Shown one piece after another: positions 20,072-28,544 of a stretch of 64,000 nucleotides of DNA. The position numbers were made by a program, and so were the translations under genes. Position 1 is the first letter of the stretch. Each line of letters opens with the position of its first letter. The DNA comes from Pseudomonadota bacterium (GTDB taxonomy: Bacteria; Pseudomonadota; Alphaproteobacteria; Rhizobiales; Xanthobacteraceae): NCBI GenBank assembly GCA_023387735.1, contig JAEWHP010000002.1, positions 62,001 through 126,000 of the forward strand, written 5' to 3'. A model generated the notes under the pieces. The model made no database searches and had not been told where the DNA came from. It saw only the letters and a list, made by a program, of their open reading frames with translations.

Positions 20072-21049
20072 ATGATTTCACGCCGTTCCGCAATTTGTCT
20101 GGCCGTCATCGGCCTTTCCGCTGCCACATCGATGGGCAGCGCTTCGGCGGCGGATTACCCGACCCGGCCGGTGAAATGGGTCGTCGGTTATCCTCCGGGC
20201 GGCGCGACCGACATCATCGCGCGCCTGATCGGCCAGCGGCTCTCCGAGCGGCTCGGCCAGCAGTTCGTGATCGAGAACAAGCCCGGCGCCGGCAACAACA
20301 TCGCCACCGAATCCGTCATCAACGCCGAGCCGGACGGCTACACCGTGCTGCTGGTCAATCCGGCGAACTACATCAACGCCACGCTGTATGCGAACCTGAA
20401 GTTCAACGTCGTTCGCGACCTCGCACCGGTTGCGGCGTTCAACCGCGTGCCGAACGTGATGACGGTCAACAACAATGTGCCAGCGAAAACGGTCGCCGAG
20501 TTCATCGCCTATGTGAAGGCCAATCCCGGCAAGGTGAACCTGGCCTCGTCCGGCAACGGCACCTCCGTGCATCTGTCCGGTGAAATGTTCATGGCGATGT
20601 CCGGCGCCAAGATGCAGCACGTGCCCTATCGTGGTGCAGCGCCAGCGATCACCGATCTGCTCGGCGGCCAGGTGCAGGTGATCTTCGACAACATGCCCTC
20701 CATCCTTCAGCATATTCGTGCCGGCTCGGCGCGGGCGCTCGCCGTCACCGGCACGGCGAAGTCGCCGCTGCTGCCCGATGTTCCCACGCTCGCCGAGACG
20801 GTTCCCGGCTATGAAGCGACCGCGCTGTTCGGCATGGGTGCTCCGAAGAACACCCCGAAGGAAGTCATCGCCAAGCTGAACAAGGAGATCAACGAGATCC
20901 TTGCCGAGCCCGCGATCAAGGCCAGGCTGACCGATCTCGGCGGCGAACCGCTGATCGGGCCCCCGGAAGCGTTCGGCAAGATGATCGCGGCGGAAACCGA
21001 CAAGTGGAAGAAGGTGATCGAGGACGCCAAGGTCGAAAAGGTTCAGTGA
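20072..21049 (+). CDS. Tripartite tricarboxylate transporter substrate-binding protein (Bug/TctC family), second copy
   Basis: This 325-residue periplasmic receptor belongs to the same family as the one at 11760. The ATG at 20072 follows GGGAGA at 8 bases and opens a Sec signal peptide ending near SASAADYPTRP. Mature motifs include WVVGYPPGGATDIIARL, PDGYTVLLVNPANYINATL and HVPYRGAAPAITDLLGG. The frame is open far upstream, but those codons precede the signal peptide and overlap the divergent VOC gene. No membrane partners are near. The two Bug proteins differ enough that they probably bind different ligands. Confidence 0.9.
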   Translation: MISRRSAICLAVIGLSAATSMGSASAADYPTRPVKWVVGYPPGGATDIIARLIGQRLSERLGQQFVIENKPGAGNNIATESVINAEPDGYTVLLVNPANYINATLYANLKFNVVRDLAPVAAFNRVPNVMTVNNNVPAKTVAEFIAYVKANPGKVNLASSGNGTSVHLSGEMFMAMSGAKMQHVPYRGAAPAITDLLGGQVQVIFDNMPSILQHIRAGSARALAVTGTAKSPLLPDVPTLAETVPGYEATALFGMGAPKNTPKEVIAKLNKEINEILAEPAIKARLTDLGGEPLIGPPEAFGKMIAAETDKWKKVIEDAKVEKVQ

Positions 21050-21136
21050 TCTACCTCACGGAACATTGCCGTGGTCGTGGTGTTTCCTAGCAAAGAGGCG
21101 ACGCAGTTTTTCTGCTTCGAGCAAAGGAGAAGCATC

Positions 21137-21394
21137 ATGCGCAATGCAATGTTGGCGGTACTGGCGCTGTCGGCGGCCACGGTCGCATCGGTCGCCGGCA
21201 GTTCGCCGGCGGCAGCCTACGATTATCCCTATTGTCTGCAGGGCCGCGGCATCGGCGTTCCCGGTGAGTGCGCCTACGCCACGTATGAACAATGCCTGGC
21301 GTCGGCGGCGGGGCGCGCGCTCTATTGCAACGTCAATCCGCGTGTCGCTTTCGGGCAGCAGCAGCGGCGGATGCGGGTATACCGGGACTACTGA
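21137..21394 (+). CDS. DUF3551 family small secreted protein
   Basis: The 85-residue protein has a signal peptide (MRNAMLAVLALSAATVASVA, cleavage near AAA-YD). Its short mature part has the DUF3551 pattern YPYCLQGRG, ECAYATYEQCLASAAGR and YCNVNP, with four Cys likely forming two disulfides in the periplasm. AAAGGAG lies 7 bases before the ATG at 21137. The family is abundant in Bradyrhizobium and relatives, and its function is unknown. Confidence 0.85.
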   Translation: MRNAMLAVLALSAATVASVAGSSPAAAYDYPYCLQGRGIGVPGECAYATYEQCLASAAGRALYCNVNPRVAFGQQQRRMRVYRDY

Positions 21395-21515
21395 TCGGCG
21401 TTCCGCCGGTCTCGTTGAGATGGCCGGACAAGGGCGTAAAGCAATTTGCGCCCGATGATCCGGCCATTCGCGAGTCTGTTGTCTCCACTCTCCACGATGT
21501 GAAGCAGGGTCAGGC

Positions 21516-21543
21516 TTGACTCGCATTGGCTTGCCCCTATACT
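21516..21543 (+). promoter_or_regulatory. Sigma-70-type promoter of the ArsR-SRPBCC pair
   Basis: TTGACT (21516-21521) and TATACT (21538-21543) are separated by 16 bases. The -10 box ends only 7 bases before the ATG at 21551, so the transcript would start at or next to the start codon and be leaderless. No ribosome site precedes this ATG. Confidence 0.7.
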
Positions 21544-21560
21544 AAACCGTATGGTTAAGT
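21541..21560 (+). promoter_or_regulatory. Candidate ArsR operator overlapping the start codon
   Basis: ACTAAACCGTATGGTTAAGT is a near-perfect palindrome (16 of 20 positions pair) covering the end of the -10 box, the expected transcription start and the ATG. ArsR-type repressors usually bind such sites in their own promoters, so autorepression is likely. Confidence 0.6.
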
Positions 21561-22021
21561 ATCAAGACGAAGCCCTGGACCGCACCTTCGCTGCGCTTTC
21601 CGATCCGACGCGGCGCGCGCTGCTGGCGCGGCTCGGCGATCGCGAGAGCCTCTCGGTCAGCGAGCTGGCGCAGCCGTTTTCGATCTCGCTTCCCGCGGTC
21701 ATCAAGCATCTCGATGTGCTTGATGATGCCGGCCTGATCGCACGCCAAAAGATCGGACGCACGGTGACGTGCCGGCTGACCGCCAGCCCGATGGAGCAGG
21801 CGATGGATTGGCTGAACCGCTACCAGCGCTTCTGGTCCGACAATCTCGACCGCCTTGCCGCCTTTCTGGAGGAAGACCGATGGCCACCCAGTCAAGCCTT
21901 GCCAAGTCCACCGTTGCCCGCGACGCCGAAGCCGCCGCGCGGCCGAGTCTCACGCTCACCCGCCGCTTCGCCGCGGCGCCCGAAAAAGTCTACGCCGCGT
22001 GGGCCGACCCGGAAAAGCTAG
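21551..22021 (+). CDS. ArsR/SmtB-family transcriptional regulator
   Basis: Residues about 5-100 are a winged-helix ArsR repressor: ALSDPTRRALLARLGDRESL, then the recognition region SLPAVIKHLDVLDDAGLI. It lacks metal-binding Cys pairs, as in the subgroup paired with SRPBCC/AHSA1 proteins. The core is normally about 105-115 residues, but here the frame runs on for about 45 residues of Pro/Arg/Ser-rich sequence that overlaps the next gene by 142 bases in another frame. The tail may be real or simply lack an early stop. The gene is probably autoregulated and leaderless. Confidence 0.88.
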   Translation: MVKYQDEALDRTFAALSDPTRRALLARLGDRESLSVSELAQPFSISLPAVIKHLDVLDDAGLIARQKIGRTVTCRLTASPMEQAMDWLNRYQRFWSDNLDRLAAFLEEDRWPPSQALPSPPLPATPKPPRGRVSRSPAASPRRPKKSTPRGPTRKS

Positions 22022-22362
22022 CGCAGTGGTTCGGGCCCGGCGCGGTGGAGCCCGGTTCGGTCAAGGCCGACATCGACCTGCGCGTCGGCGGCCACTATCG
22101 CATCAGTTTCAACGCCAAGGGCGAATACAACCAGGTCGGCGGCGTCTATCGCGAGGTCGTGCCGAACGAGCGGCTGGTCTTCACCTGGGCGTGGCATTCG
22201 ACGCCCGAGCGGGAATCGCTGGTCACCGTGTCGGTGAAGCCTGACGGCGCCGGCACGCTGCTCACCTTCCACCACGCACAGTTCGTCGATGCGACCGCAC
22301 GCGACAATCACGAGCGCGGCTGGACGGAGTTGCTTGGCAAGCTCGAAGCATATCTGGCCTGA
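21880..22362 (+). CDS. SRPBCC (AHSA1/START-like) domain protein
   Basis: The 160-residue protein has the START-like fold of the AHSA1 family: FAAAPEKVYAAWADPEKLAQWFGP, DLRVGGHYRISF, VVPNERLVFTW and a C-terminal helix GWTELLGKLEAYLA. Such proteins have a hydrophobic cavity for small ligands; the function of the ArsR-linked group is not settled. Its start lies inside the ArsR gene (ATG at 21880, with GGAGG 8 bases upstream), so the two are translated from one transcript. Confidence 0.9.
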   Translation: MATQSSLAKSTVARDAEAAARPSLTLTRRFAAAPEKVYAAWADPEKLAQWFGPGAVEPGSVKADIDLRVGGHYRISFNAKGEYNQVGGVYREVVPNERLVFTWAWHSTPERESLVTVSVKPDGAGTLLTFHHAQFVDATARDNHERGWTELLGKLEAYLA

Positions 22363-22494
22363 AGGAGCGGCGAGACCAATGGTGAGCGCGCAATGCGAGA
22401 GACCGGGTGCGGCTACGTGACCAGTACCAGCCGTCGCCGGTTCAGGCATCTTGCTGCCACGCTTAGTTGTCATGAGCGCGCTGCACTCTCAGCC

Positions 22495-22576
22495 GTCATT
22501 CCGGGATGGTCCAAAGGACCAGACCCGGAATCTCGAGATTCCGGGTTCGATGCTTCGCATCGCCCCGGAATGACGG
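22495..22576. repeat. Palindromic repeat family A, copy 3
   Basis: GTCATTCCGGGATGGTCC starts the element and CGCCCCGGAATGACGG ends it, with the central GGAATCTCGAGATTCC. The left arm carries an inner GGTCC...GGACC hairpin. It sits 40 bases upstream of the DUF1428 gene on the same strand as both neighbours. Confidence 0.85.
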
Positions 22577-22616
22577 GATGTGCTGGCGCCGAATGAAAAT
22601 AACGGAGAATTTTTCC

Positions 22617-22979
22617 ATGCCTTACGTCGATGGCTTCATCGTTGCCGTGCCGAAGAAAAACCTTGCTGCCTATGCGACGATCTCGAAGAAGTGCGGCAAG
22701 ATCTGGCGCGAATACGGCGCGCTCGACTATCGCGAATGGGTCGCCGACGACGTCAAGGTCGGCAAGCTCACTTCGTTTCCGCGCAGCGTCAAGCTGAAGC
22801 CGGGCGAGACCGTGGTGTTCGCATGGATCACCTACAAGTCGCGCGCCCAGCGCGACAAGATCAACGCGAAGGTGATGGCGGATCCGCGGCTCAGCGCGAT
22901 CATGGGTCCCGACGGGAAGCCGCCGTTCGACGGCAAGCGGATGATCTATGGCGGCTTCGAGAGCCTGGTGAAAGCGTAA
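22617..22979 (+). CDS. DUF1428 domain protein
   Basis: The 120-residue protein starts MPYVDGFIVAVPKKNLAAY and matches the DUF1428 family of small cytoplasmic alpha/beta-barrel proteins (dimeric ferredoxin-like fold). Other family-like parts are WADDVKVGKLTSFPRS, FAWITYKSRAQRDKIN and a C-terminal GKRMIYGGFESLV. Its function is unknown. The ATG at 22617 has a CGGAG site; the frame is open upstream through repeat copy 3, which is not coding. Confidence 0.88.
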   Translation: MPYVDGFIVAVPKKNLAAYATISKKCGKIWREYGALDYREWVADDVKVGKLTSFPRSVKLKPGETVVFAWITYKSRAQRDKINAKVMADPRLSAIMGPDGKPPFDGKRMIYGGFESLVKA

Positions 22980-23253
22980 GCCGCACCAGCTCTCGCAATT
23001 CAGCGAATGCCGCGCGACGGAAATTGTCGTCGCGCCGAGATTGACGAGTCCTGCAGCGTGCGATCGCTGCGGCTCGATTGCGAAGACGCGCCTCCGGTTT
23101 TCTACGGAGACAGTAGTGGTGTTGCGCGCGCAGCAAGGTTTACTTGCGATTAATTAGCCAAAGTTATGGTCGAAGGCGTCAAGAACCCGTCATGCGACCG
23201 ATGGTTGAGACGCGCGAGAGCGCCGGCAACCCACGGTGATCTTAGGAAACAGA

Positions 23254-24309
23254 ATGTCTTCCCGCACTAGGATGTCATCGACGGCCGCAACGCTGCTTGC
23301 GCTCGTCGCTCTCGTTGTCACGCCCGCAAGCGCTGCTGAAGTGGTGCTACGCTTCGGCTCCATCAACACCGAGAACACTGCACCCTACGATCAGGTTCTG
23401 GTGCCGTTCGCAAAGGCGGTCGAGGAAGAGTCCGAAGGGCGCATCGAGGTGGCGCTGAAGCCGCTCGGCGGCTACGGCAAGCCGGCCGAACTGTTCACGA
23501 TGGTCGAGAAGGGCGCGATCGAAATGGCGGCGACCGTGCAGGGCTATCACCCTGGCCGCTTCCCGCAATCATCGGTGATGGAGCTGCCCTTCATGTTCGA
23601 GAACTCGATCGCGGGCACCTCGGCGATGATGTCGCTGTACAAGGAGGGCCTGCTCGACAAGGATTACGCCTCGGTCAAGGTTTTGGGCCTCTACGTGCTG
23701 CCGCCTTATCCGATCTTCACGACCGGCAAGAAGATTCAGTCGGTAAAGGATTTTCGCGGCCTGCGGATGCGTGCCCCGAGCACCACCGTCGGTGTCGCGC
23801 TGTCGAAGCTCGGCGCGGTGCCGCTCGGCATTCCCCTCAACATGATCGGCGACACCATTGCCAGCGGCTATGTCGATGCCATTGCCTATGGCTGGGATTC
23901 GACGACCACGACGAAGGGCACCGCCGGGAAGGTTCTTGCCGATCAGCTCAAGGTCGTGATCGATGCGCGGCTGGCTGCCCCCGCGCTGATGATCGTGATG
24001 AACCGCGCCGCGTGGGACGCGATGCCGCCCGATCTCAGGAAGATCGTCGAAAAGCATGCTTCGGACCTTGCGATGGGCAGCGCGCGCATCCGCGAGGCGC
24101 AGGAAGCCGTCAGCAAGAAGAAGCTGCAGAACGATTCCCGCTTCACCGCGCTTGCCTTCAACGACCAGCAGCGCGCCGAAATACAGGCGGTGACCGCGCC
24201 GGCCGTGACCGAATGGAAGGCCAACATGGCGAAGCTCGGTATCGACGGCGAGCGGCTCTACAAGCGCGCCCGGGAACTGATCCAGCAGTACAAGGTCGCC
24301 ACCAAATAG
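23254..24309 (+). CDS. TRAP-type transporter solute receptor (DctP family), orphan
   Basis: This 351-residue periplasmic receptor has a signal peptide ending PASAAEVVLRFG and the DctP pattern VPFAKAVEEESEGRIEVALKP, GAIEMAATVQGYHPGRFP, FRGLRMRAPSTT and DAIAYGWDS. The conserved Arg in RMRAP is the usual carboxylate anchor, so an organic acid is the likely ligand. The ATG at 23254 has a TAGGA site 8 bases away. No DctQ or DctM membrane subunit lies in the neighbourhood. Instead a chemoreceptor starts 93 bases downstream on the same strand, which suggests a sensing role. Confidence 0.9.
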   Translation: MSSRTRMSSTAATLLALVALVVTPASAAEVVLRFGSINTENTAPYDQVLVPFAKAVEEESEGRIEVALKPLGGYGKPAELFTMVEKGAIEMAATVQGYHPGRFPQSSVMELPFMFENSIAGTSAMMSLYKEGLLDKDYASVKVLGLYVLPPYPIFTTGKKIQSVKDFRGLRMRAPSTTVGVALSKLGAVPLGIPLNMIGDTIASGYVDAIAYGWDSTTTTKGTAGKVLADQLKVVIDARLAAPALMIVMNRAAWDAMPPDLRKIVEKHASDLAMGSARIREAQEAVSKKKLQNDSRFTALAFNDQQRAEIQAVTAPAVTEWKANMAKLGIDGERLYKRARELIQQYKVATK

Positions 24310-24402
24310 CAGCATGACCGGGGAGGGCGGACTGCGGCCTTCCGGCAACGACGATGCATCGACAATCAAGTGTTCGCGCGCTCAAGAATTGAGGACCAGA
24401 CC

Positions 24403-26529
24403 GTGAAGTCATCTCGCCAGTTCGGAATCAGGGCCAAGCTCTTTCTCGCCTTTGCTGCGGTTTCTGGAACCACGGTTGTTGCCGGCGGCGCCGCCTGGCT
24501 GATGTTCTCGCAGGTGCGCGATCTCTTCCATGGGGTCGCCGGCCGCAACATTCCGGAGATCGTCGAGACGCTGGGATTGCAGACCGACACCCAGGCGCTC
24601 GCAGGCTCCGCGCCGACGCTGCTCGCGGCGAAGACGCAAGCGCAGCGGCAACAGGAAATGGCTGCGCTCAAGGCCCGGCAGGACGGGATTGCGAAGCGGC
24701 TCGACAGCGTCGCTCATACGCAATCCGATCGTGATGCGATCGACCGGCTCAAGAAGCTGATCAGCGCGATGAACGCCAAGCTGGCCGCGCTCGATGTCGC
24801 CGTCGATGACCGTCTCAAGCTCAGCACGCGCGGCGAAGAGATCGTGAAGACCGCGCAAGCTACCCAGACGAAACTCAATGAAGTGCTGTTGCCGGCCGGT
24901 GAGAAAGCCCAGGCCGACATCACCATGGTCTCCATGACGATCGGCGGCGACGCCAATCAGTCGATGATGACGCTGCTCAAGCTGGTCTCGACCCAGGTAC
25001 CGGTGTCCCAGGGGTTTGCCGACCTGGTCGGCTTCGTCAACCTGGCTTCGAGCCTGCTCGACCGCGCGGCGGTCGCGCCGACCGTCGAAAGCGTCGCGGC
25101 GCTGGAGAAGAGCTTCAAGACAATGTCGGCCAAGGTCGAGGAAAAGCTCGACATCGTCGATACGCTGCAGCCGACCGAGGGCATGCGCAAGGCCGCCGAT
25201 GCCTGGCTGAAGCTCGGTTCGGGCGACACGATCTTCGATGCGCGCCGCAAGGAGATCGCCGCCAGCCAGCTCGGCCAGAAACTGCTGGACGAGACCCGCA
25301 GCCTTACCGATGAACTCGCCAGGGAAGTCGCCGGCCAGGTCAAGACAGTGACCAACAAGGCCCGCGAGGCAACGGATCGTTCCGACGAAGCCATCGGCTT
25401 CGGAACCTTCGTGATGCTGATGATCGCGGCGTTCAGCGTCATCGGCTCCGCGCTGTTCGTCTGGTTCTATATCGGCCGCAACCTGGTGGCGCGCCTGATG
25501 GGCCTCGAGAGCACCATGACGCGGCTTGCCGCGGGCGATCTCTCCGCGGACGTCGGTGCCCGGCGTGGCGACGACGAGATCGGCCAGATGGCGGAAGCGC
25601 TGTCGGTGTTCCGCGAAGGCATCGTTCAGGCCAACGCCGCTGCCGCCCAGAAGGCCGCCGAGCAGGAAGCCAAGCAGAAGCAGTCGGCATTGATCGACCA
25701 GCTGACGCGCGAATTCAACGAAGGCGCGACCAGCGCGCTGGCTGCGGTTTCCACCGCAGCGTCCCGCATGAAGGGTTCGGCGCAGAAGATGTCGCATGTC
25801 GCAGCCCAGGCCAAGGAGCAGACCGGCGCCGTCGCGTCGGCCTCCGAACAGGCCGCCGCAAACGTGCAGACGGTGGCGGTCGCGACCGAGGAGCTTTCAA
25901 GCTCGATCACCGAGATTTCCCGCCAGGTCGGCGAATCCACCCGGATCGCGGCCCAGGCCGTGGAGCAGGTGGCAAAGAGCGAAGTCACGGTCACCGAACT
26001 CGCCAGCGCCGCCAACCGGATCGGCGAAGTCGTCGGCCTGATCAACACGATCGCGGCGCAGACCAACCTTCTCGCGCTCAACGCCACCATCGAAGCCGCC
26101 CGCGCCGGCGAGGCCGGCAAGGGCTTTGCGGTCGTGGCCTCCGAGGTCAAGAGCCTCGCGACCCAGACCGCGCGCGCCACCGAAGGCATCACCGCGCAGG
26201 TCACCGCCATCCAGGGCTCGACCCAGGAAGCGGTCGACACCATCAAGGGCATCGGCCAGATCATCGACAAGATGTCGGAGATCGCCACGACGGTAGCGGC
26301 AGCGGTAGAAGAGCAGGGCGCGGCAACGGCCGAGATCGCGCGCAACATCCAGCAGGCGGCCTCGGGAACGCAGAACGTCTCCAACAACATCGTCGGTGTC
26401 TCGAACGCGGCCAACCAGACCGGCGAAACCGCGACCGACGTGCTGCAGTCCTCCGACGGCCTGGCGGCGGAGTCGGAGGCGCTCAGCAACGAGGTCGGCC
26501 GGTTCCTCGCCCGCATCAAGGCGGCTTAG
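24403..26529 (+). CDS. Methyl-accepting chemotaxis protein with helical periplasmic sensor
   Basis: This roughly 708-residue chemoreceptor has a first membrane helix at about 14-36 and a long all-helical periplasmic domain (about 37-330) with Gln/Lys/Leu-rich repeats like the bimodular TorS/HBM sensors. A second membrane helix lies near 333-358, followed by a HAMP domain and the cytoplasmic signalling tip with INTIAAQTNLLALNATIEAA near 547-567. The start is taken as GTG at 24403 with GAGG upstream; an earlier GTG at 24370 is less well placed. It follows the orphan DctP receptor, so indirect sensing through that protein is plausible but not shown. Confidence 0.92.
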   Translation: MKSSRQFGIRAKLFLAFAAVSGTTVVAGGAAWLMFSQVRDLFHGVAGRNIPEIVETLGLQTDTQALAGSAPTLLAAKTQAQRQQEMAALKARQDGIAKRLDSVAHTQSDRDAIDRLKKLISAMNAKLAALDVAVDDRLKLSTRGEEIVKTAQATQTKLNEVLLPAGEKAQADITMVSMTIGGDANQSMMTLLKLVSTQVPVSQGFADLVGFVNLASSLLDRAAVAPTVESVAALEKSFKTMSAKVEEKLDIVDTLQPTEGMRKAADAWLKLGSGDTIFDARRKEIAASQLGQKLLDETRSLTDELAREVAGQVKTVTNKAREATDRSDEAIGFGTFVMLMIAAFSVIGSALFVWFYIGRNLVARLMGLESTMTRLAAGDLSADVGARRGDDEIGQMAEALSVFREGIVQANAAAAQKAAEQEAKQKQSALIDQLTREFNEGATSALAAVSTAASRMKGSAQKMSHVAAQAKEQTGAVASASEQAAANVQTVAVATEELSSSITEISRQVGESTRIAAQAVEQVAKSEVTVTELASAANRIGEVVGLINTIAAQTNLLALNATIEAARAGEAGKGFAVVASEVKSLATQTARATEGITAQVTAIQGSTQEAVDTIKGIGQIIDKMSEIATTVAAAVEEQGAATAEIARNIQQAASGTQNVSNNIVGVSNAANQTGETATDVLQSSDGLAAESEALSNEVGRFLARIKAA

Positions 26530-26592
26530 GCGGTTTGCCTGACCGCGGCGTAACGGGTTGACACCACAGGCGCCGCGGCCACACTGGACGAC

Positions 26593-27234
26593 ATGCGCAT
26601 CACGCTCGTCCACGCCCTGAAACACTCGATCGTGCCGATCGAGGCCTCGTTCGCCCGGCTTTGGCCGGAAGCCCGCCTGATGAATCTGCTCGACGACAGC
26701 CTGTCGGCCGACCTCGCGCGCGACGGTGGGCTCTCTGACGCCATGACCGAGCGTTTCCTTTCGCTCGGGCGTTATGCGGCCGGCACCGGTTCGAATGCGA
26801 TCCTGTTCACCTGTTCGGCGTTCGGCCCCTGCATCGAAGCGGTCGCCCGCGCACGCGCGCCGATGCCGGTGCTGAAGCCGAACGAAGCCATGATCGAGCA
26901 GGCGGCCGCCCGTGGCCGAAAGGTCGGCTTGCTGTCGACATTCCCTCCGACGCTCGTCTCGATGCCGCCGGAATTTCCTTCGTCTGTCCAGATCGTCCCG
27001 AAACTGGCGGAAGGCGCGCTGGCCGCGCTCGACCGCGGCGATCGCGCGACGCATGACCGGCTGGTCGTGGAGGCGTCGAAAGACTTGCGCGACTGCGACC
27101 TGATCGCGCTCGCGCAATACAGCATGGCGCCGGCGGCGGAACAGGTCGCTGAGGCGACCGGGCGGCCGGTGCTCACCACGCCCGACAGCGCGGTAGAGAA
27201 ACTGAAGAGGATGCTGTCCATTCGTCGCGGCTAG
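26593..27234 (+). CDS. Aspartate/glutamate racemase superfamily protein
   Basis: The 213-residue protein starts MRITLVHALKHSIVPI and carries one catalytic-type Cys in LFTCSAFGPC (about 74). Where two-base racemases have the second Cys, this protein reads LIALAQYSMAPAAEQ, with no Cys. It therefore probably belongs to a branch that is not a classical racemase, such as an isomerase or decarboxylase. It lies 64 bases after the chemoreceptor and 27 bases before a Tat-exported hydrolase, all on one strand. The substrate is unknown. Confidence 0.82.
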   Translation: MRITLVHALKHSIVPIEASFARLWPEARLMNLLDDSLSADLARDGGLSDAMTERFLSLGRYAAGTGSNAILFTCSAFGPCIEAVARARAPMPVLKPNEAMIEQAAARGRKVGLLSTFPPTLVSMPPEFPSSVQIVPKLAEGALAALDRGDRATHDRLVVEASKDLRDCDLIALAQYSMAPAAEQVAEATGRPVLTTPDSAVEKLKRMLSIRRG

Positions 27235-27260
27235 GTTTCGCAGGCCGCCGGGGAAACGCG

Positions 27261-28520
27261 ATGACGCTACGGTCCAGTCGGCGCGAGGTACTGTTGCGAA
27301 CGGCAGGAGCCGTAGCCGCCGGCCTGATCCCAGGCGCGAGCCTTGCCGCGCCGCCCCGCCTGCAGTTCCGCAACAACGAGATGGAAGCCGCCTTGCGGGC
27401 GCGGGTCGATGCGGCCGATGTGCCGGGTCTCGTGGCGATGGCTGCGACGGAGCGTTCCCTGATCTACGAGGGCGCGTTTGGTGTGCGGAGCTTCGGTTCG
27501 CGCACAAGCATGTCAGCCGAAACGGTGTTCAGCATCGCATCGATGACCAAGCTGTTGACGTCAGTCGCGGCCATGCAACTCGTCGAACGGGGCAGGATCA
27601 AGCTGGACGAGCCGGCGGCAAGACTGGATCCGGAACTCGCATCGCCCCAGGTTGTCGACGGCTTCGACGCGCGGGGGATGCCGCAGCTGCGCGCTGCCAG
27701 CAAGCCGATCACGTTGCGGCATCTGCTCACACATACGTCCGGCTTCAGCTACCAGCTTTGGGACACCAGTGTCATTCGCTACGGCAAGGCTGCCCGCAAC
27801 GATCCAGCGCTGCCCCGTGCGCCGCTGATGTTCGATCCGGACGCCAGATGGGCCTATGGCGGCAGCCTCGACCGGGTCGGCCGGCTGGTCGAGATCATCA
27901 GCGGGCAGAACCTGGATCGTTATTTTCACGATCACATCCTTGGCCCGCTCGGGATGAAGGACACATCCTTCACGCTGACGGAGGCGCAGCACGCGCGCCG
28001 CGCAAGTCTGCATCTGCGCAAGGCGGATGGGACGCTGGCGCCGCAGCCATTGGTGAGACGCAGTGCCCCAAAGGTGTTTTCGGGAGGCGGCGGTGTCTAT
28101 TCCACTGCGCCTGATTATCTGACCCTGCTTCAGGCGCTGTTGAATGGCGGCGGGCTCGCCGGGAAAAGCATCCTGCGGCCGCAGACAGTGGCGCTGATGT
28201 CGACCAACCAGATCGGCAGCCTCGACGCGGGAATTCTCAAGACGACCAATCCGGCATTGTCCGACGACGTCGACTTCTTCCCGGGTGTCCGCCTCCGCTG
28301 GGGGCTCGGCGACATGATCAACGTCGATCCGGTGCCTGATGGCCGCAGAGCCGGCAGCCAGACCTGGGCCGGGCTATACAATACCTACTACTGGATCGAC
28401 CCGGCCTCGCGGATCGCGGGCGTGATCATGATGCAGATCCTGCCGTTCGCCGACCGGCGTGCCCTGAATGTTTACCGTCTGTTCGAGCGCGGAATTTACC
28501 GCTCCCACAAGCCGGCCTGA
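27261..28520 (+). CDS. Serine hydrolase, class C beta-lactamase/esterase family, Tat-exported
   Basis: This 419-residue penicillin-binding-protein-like hydrolase has a twin-arginine signal (SSRREVLLRTAGAVAAG, about 5-21), so it is exported folded. The catalytic SxxK motif is SMTK at 94-97. The Tyr motif is probably WAYGGSLD near 195, with YGG in place of YxN, and the KTG-like box is not obvious. Such proteins act as esterases, D-aminopeptidases or beta-lactamases. HTSGFSYQLWD and GPLGMKDTSF are typical family parts. The ATG at 27261 follows a GGGGAAA site. Confidence 0.9.
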   Translation: MTLRSSRREVLLRTAGAVAAGLIPGASLAAPPRLQFRNNEMEAALRARVDAADVPGLVAMAATERSLIYEGAFGVRSFGSRTSMSAETVFSIASMTKLLTSVAAMQLVERGRIKLDEPAARLDPELASPQVVDGFDARGMPQLRAASKPITLRHLLTHTSGFSYQLWDTSVIRYGKAARNDPALPRAPLMFDPDARWAYGGSLDRVGRLVEIISGQNLDRYFHDHILGPLGMKDTSFTLTEAQHARRASLHLRKADGTLAPQPLVRRSAPKVFSGGGGVYSTAPDYLTLLQALLNGGGLAGKSILRPQTVALMSTNQIGSLDAGILKTTNPALSDDVDFFPGVRLRWGLGDMINVDPVPDGRRAGSQTWAGLYNTYYWIDPASRIAGVIMMQILPFADRRALNVYRLFERGIYRSHKPA

Positions 28521-28544
28521 GCCACCCTTGGCGTAGCGCCGGCG

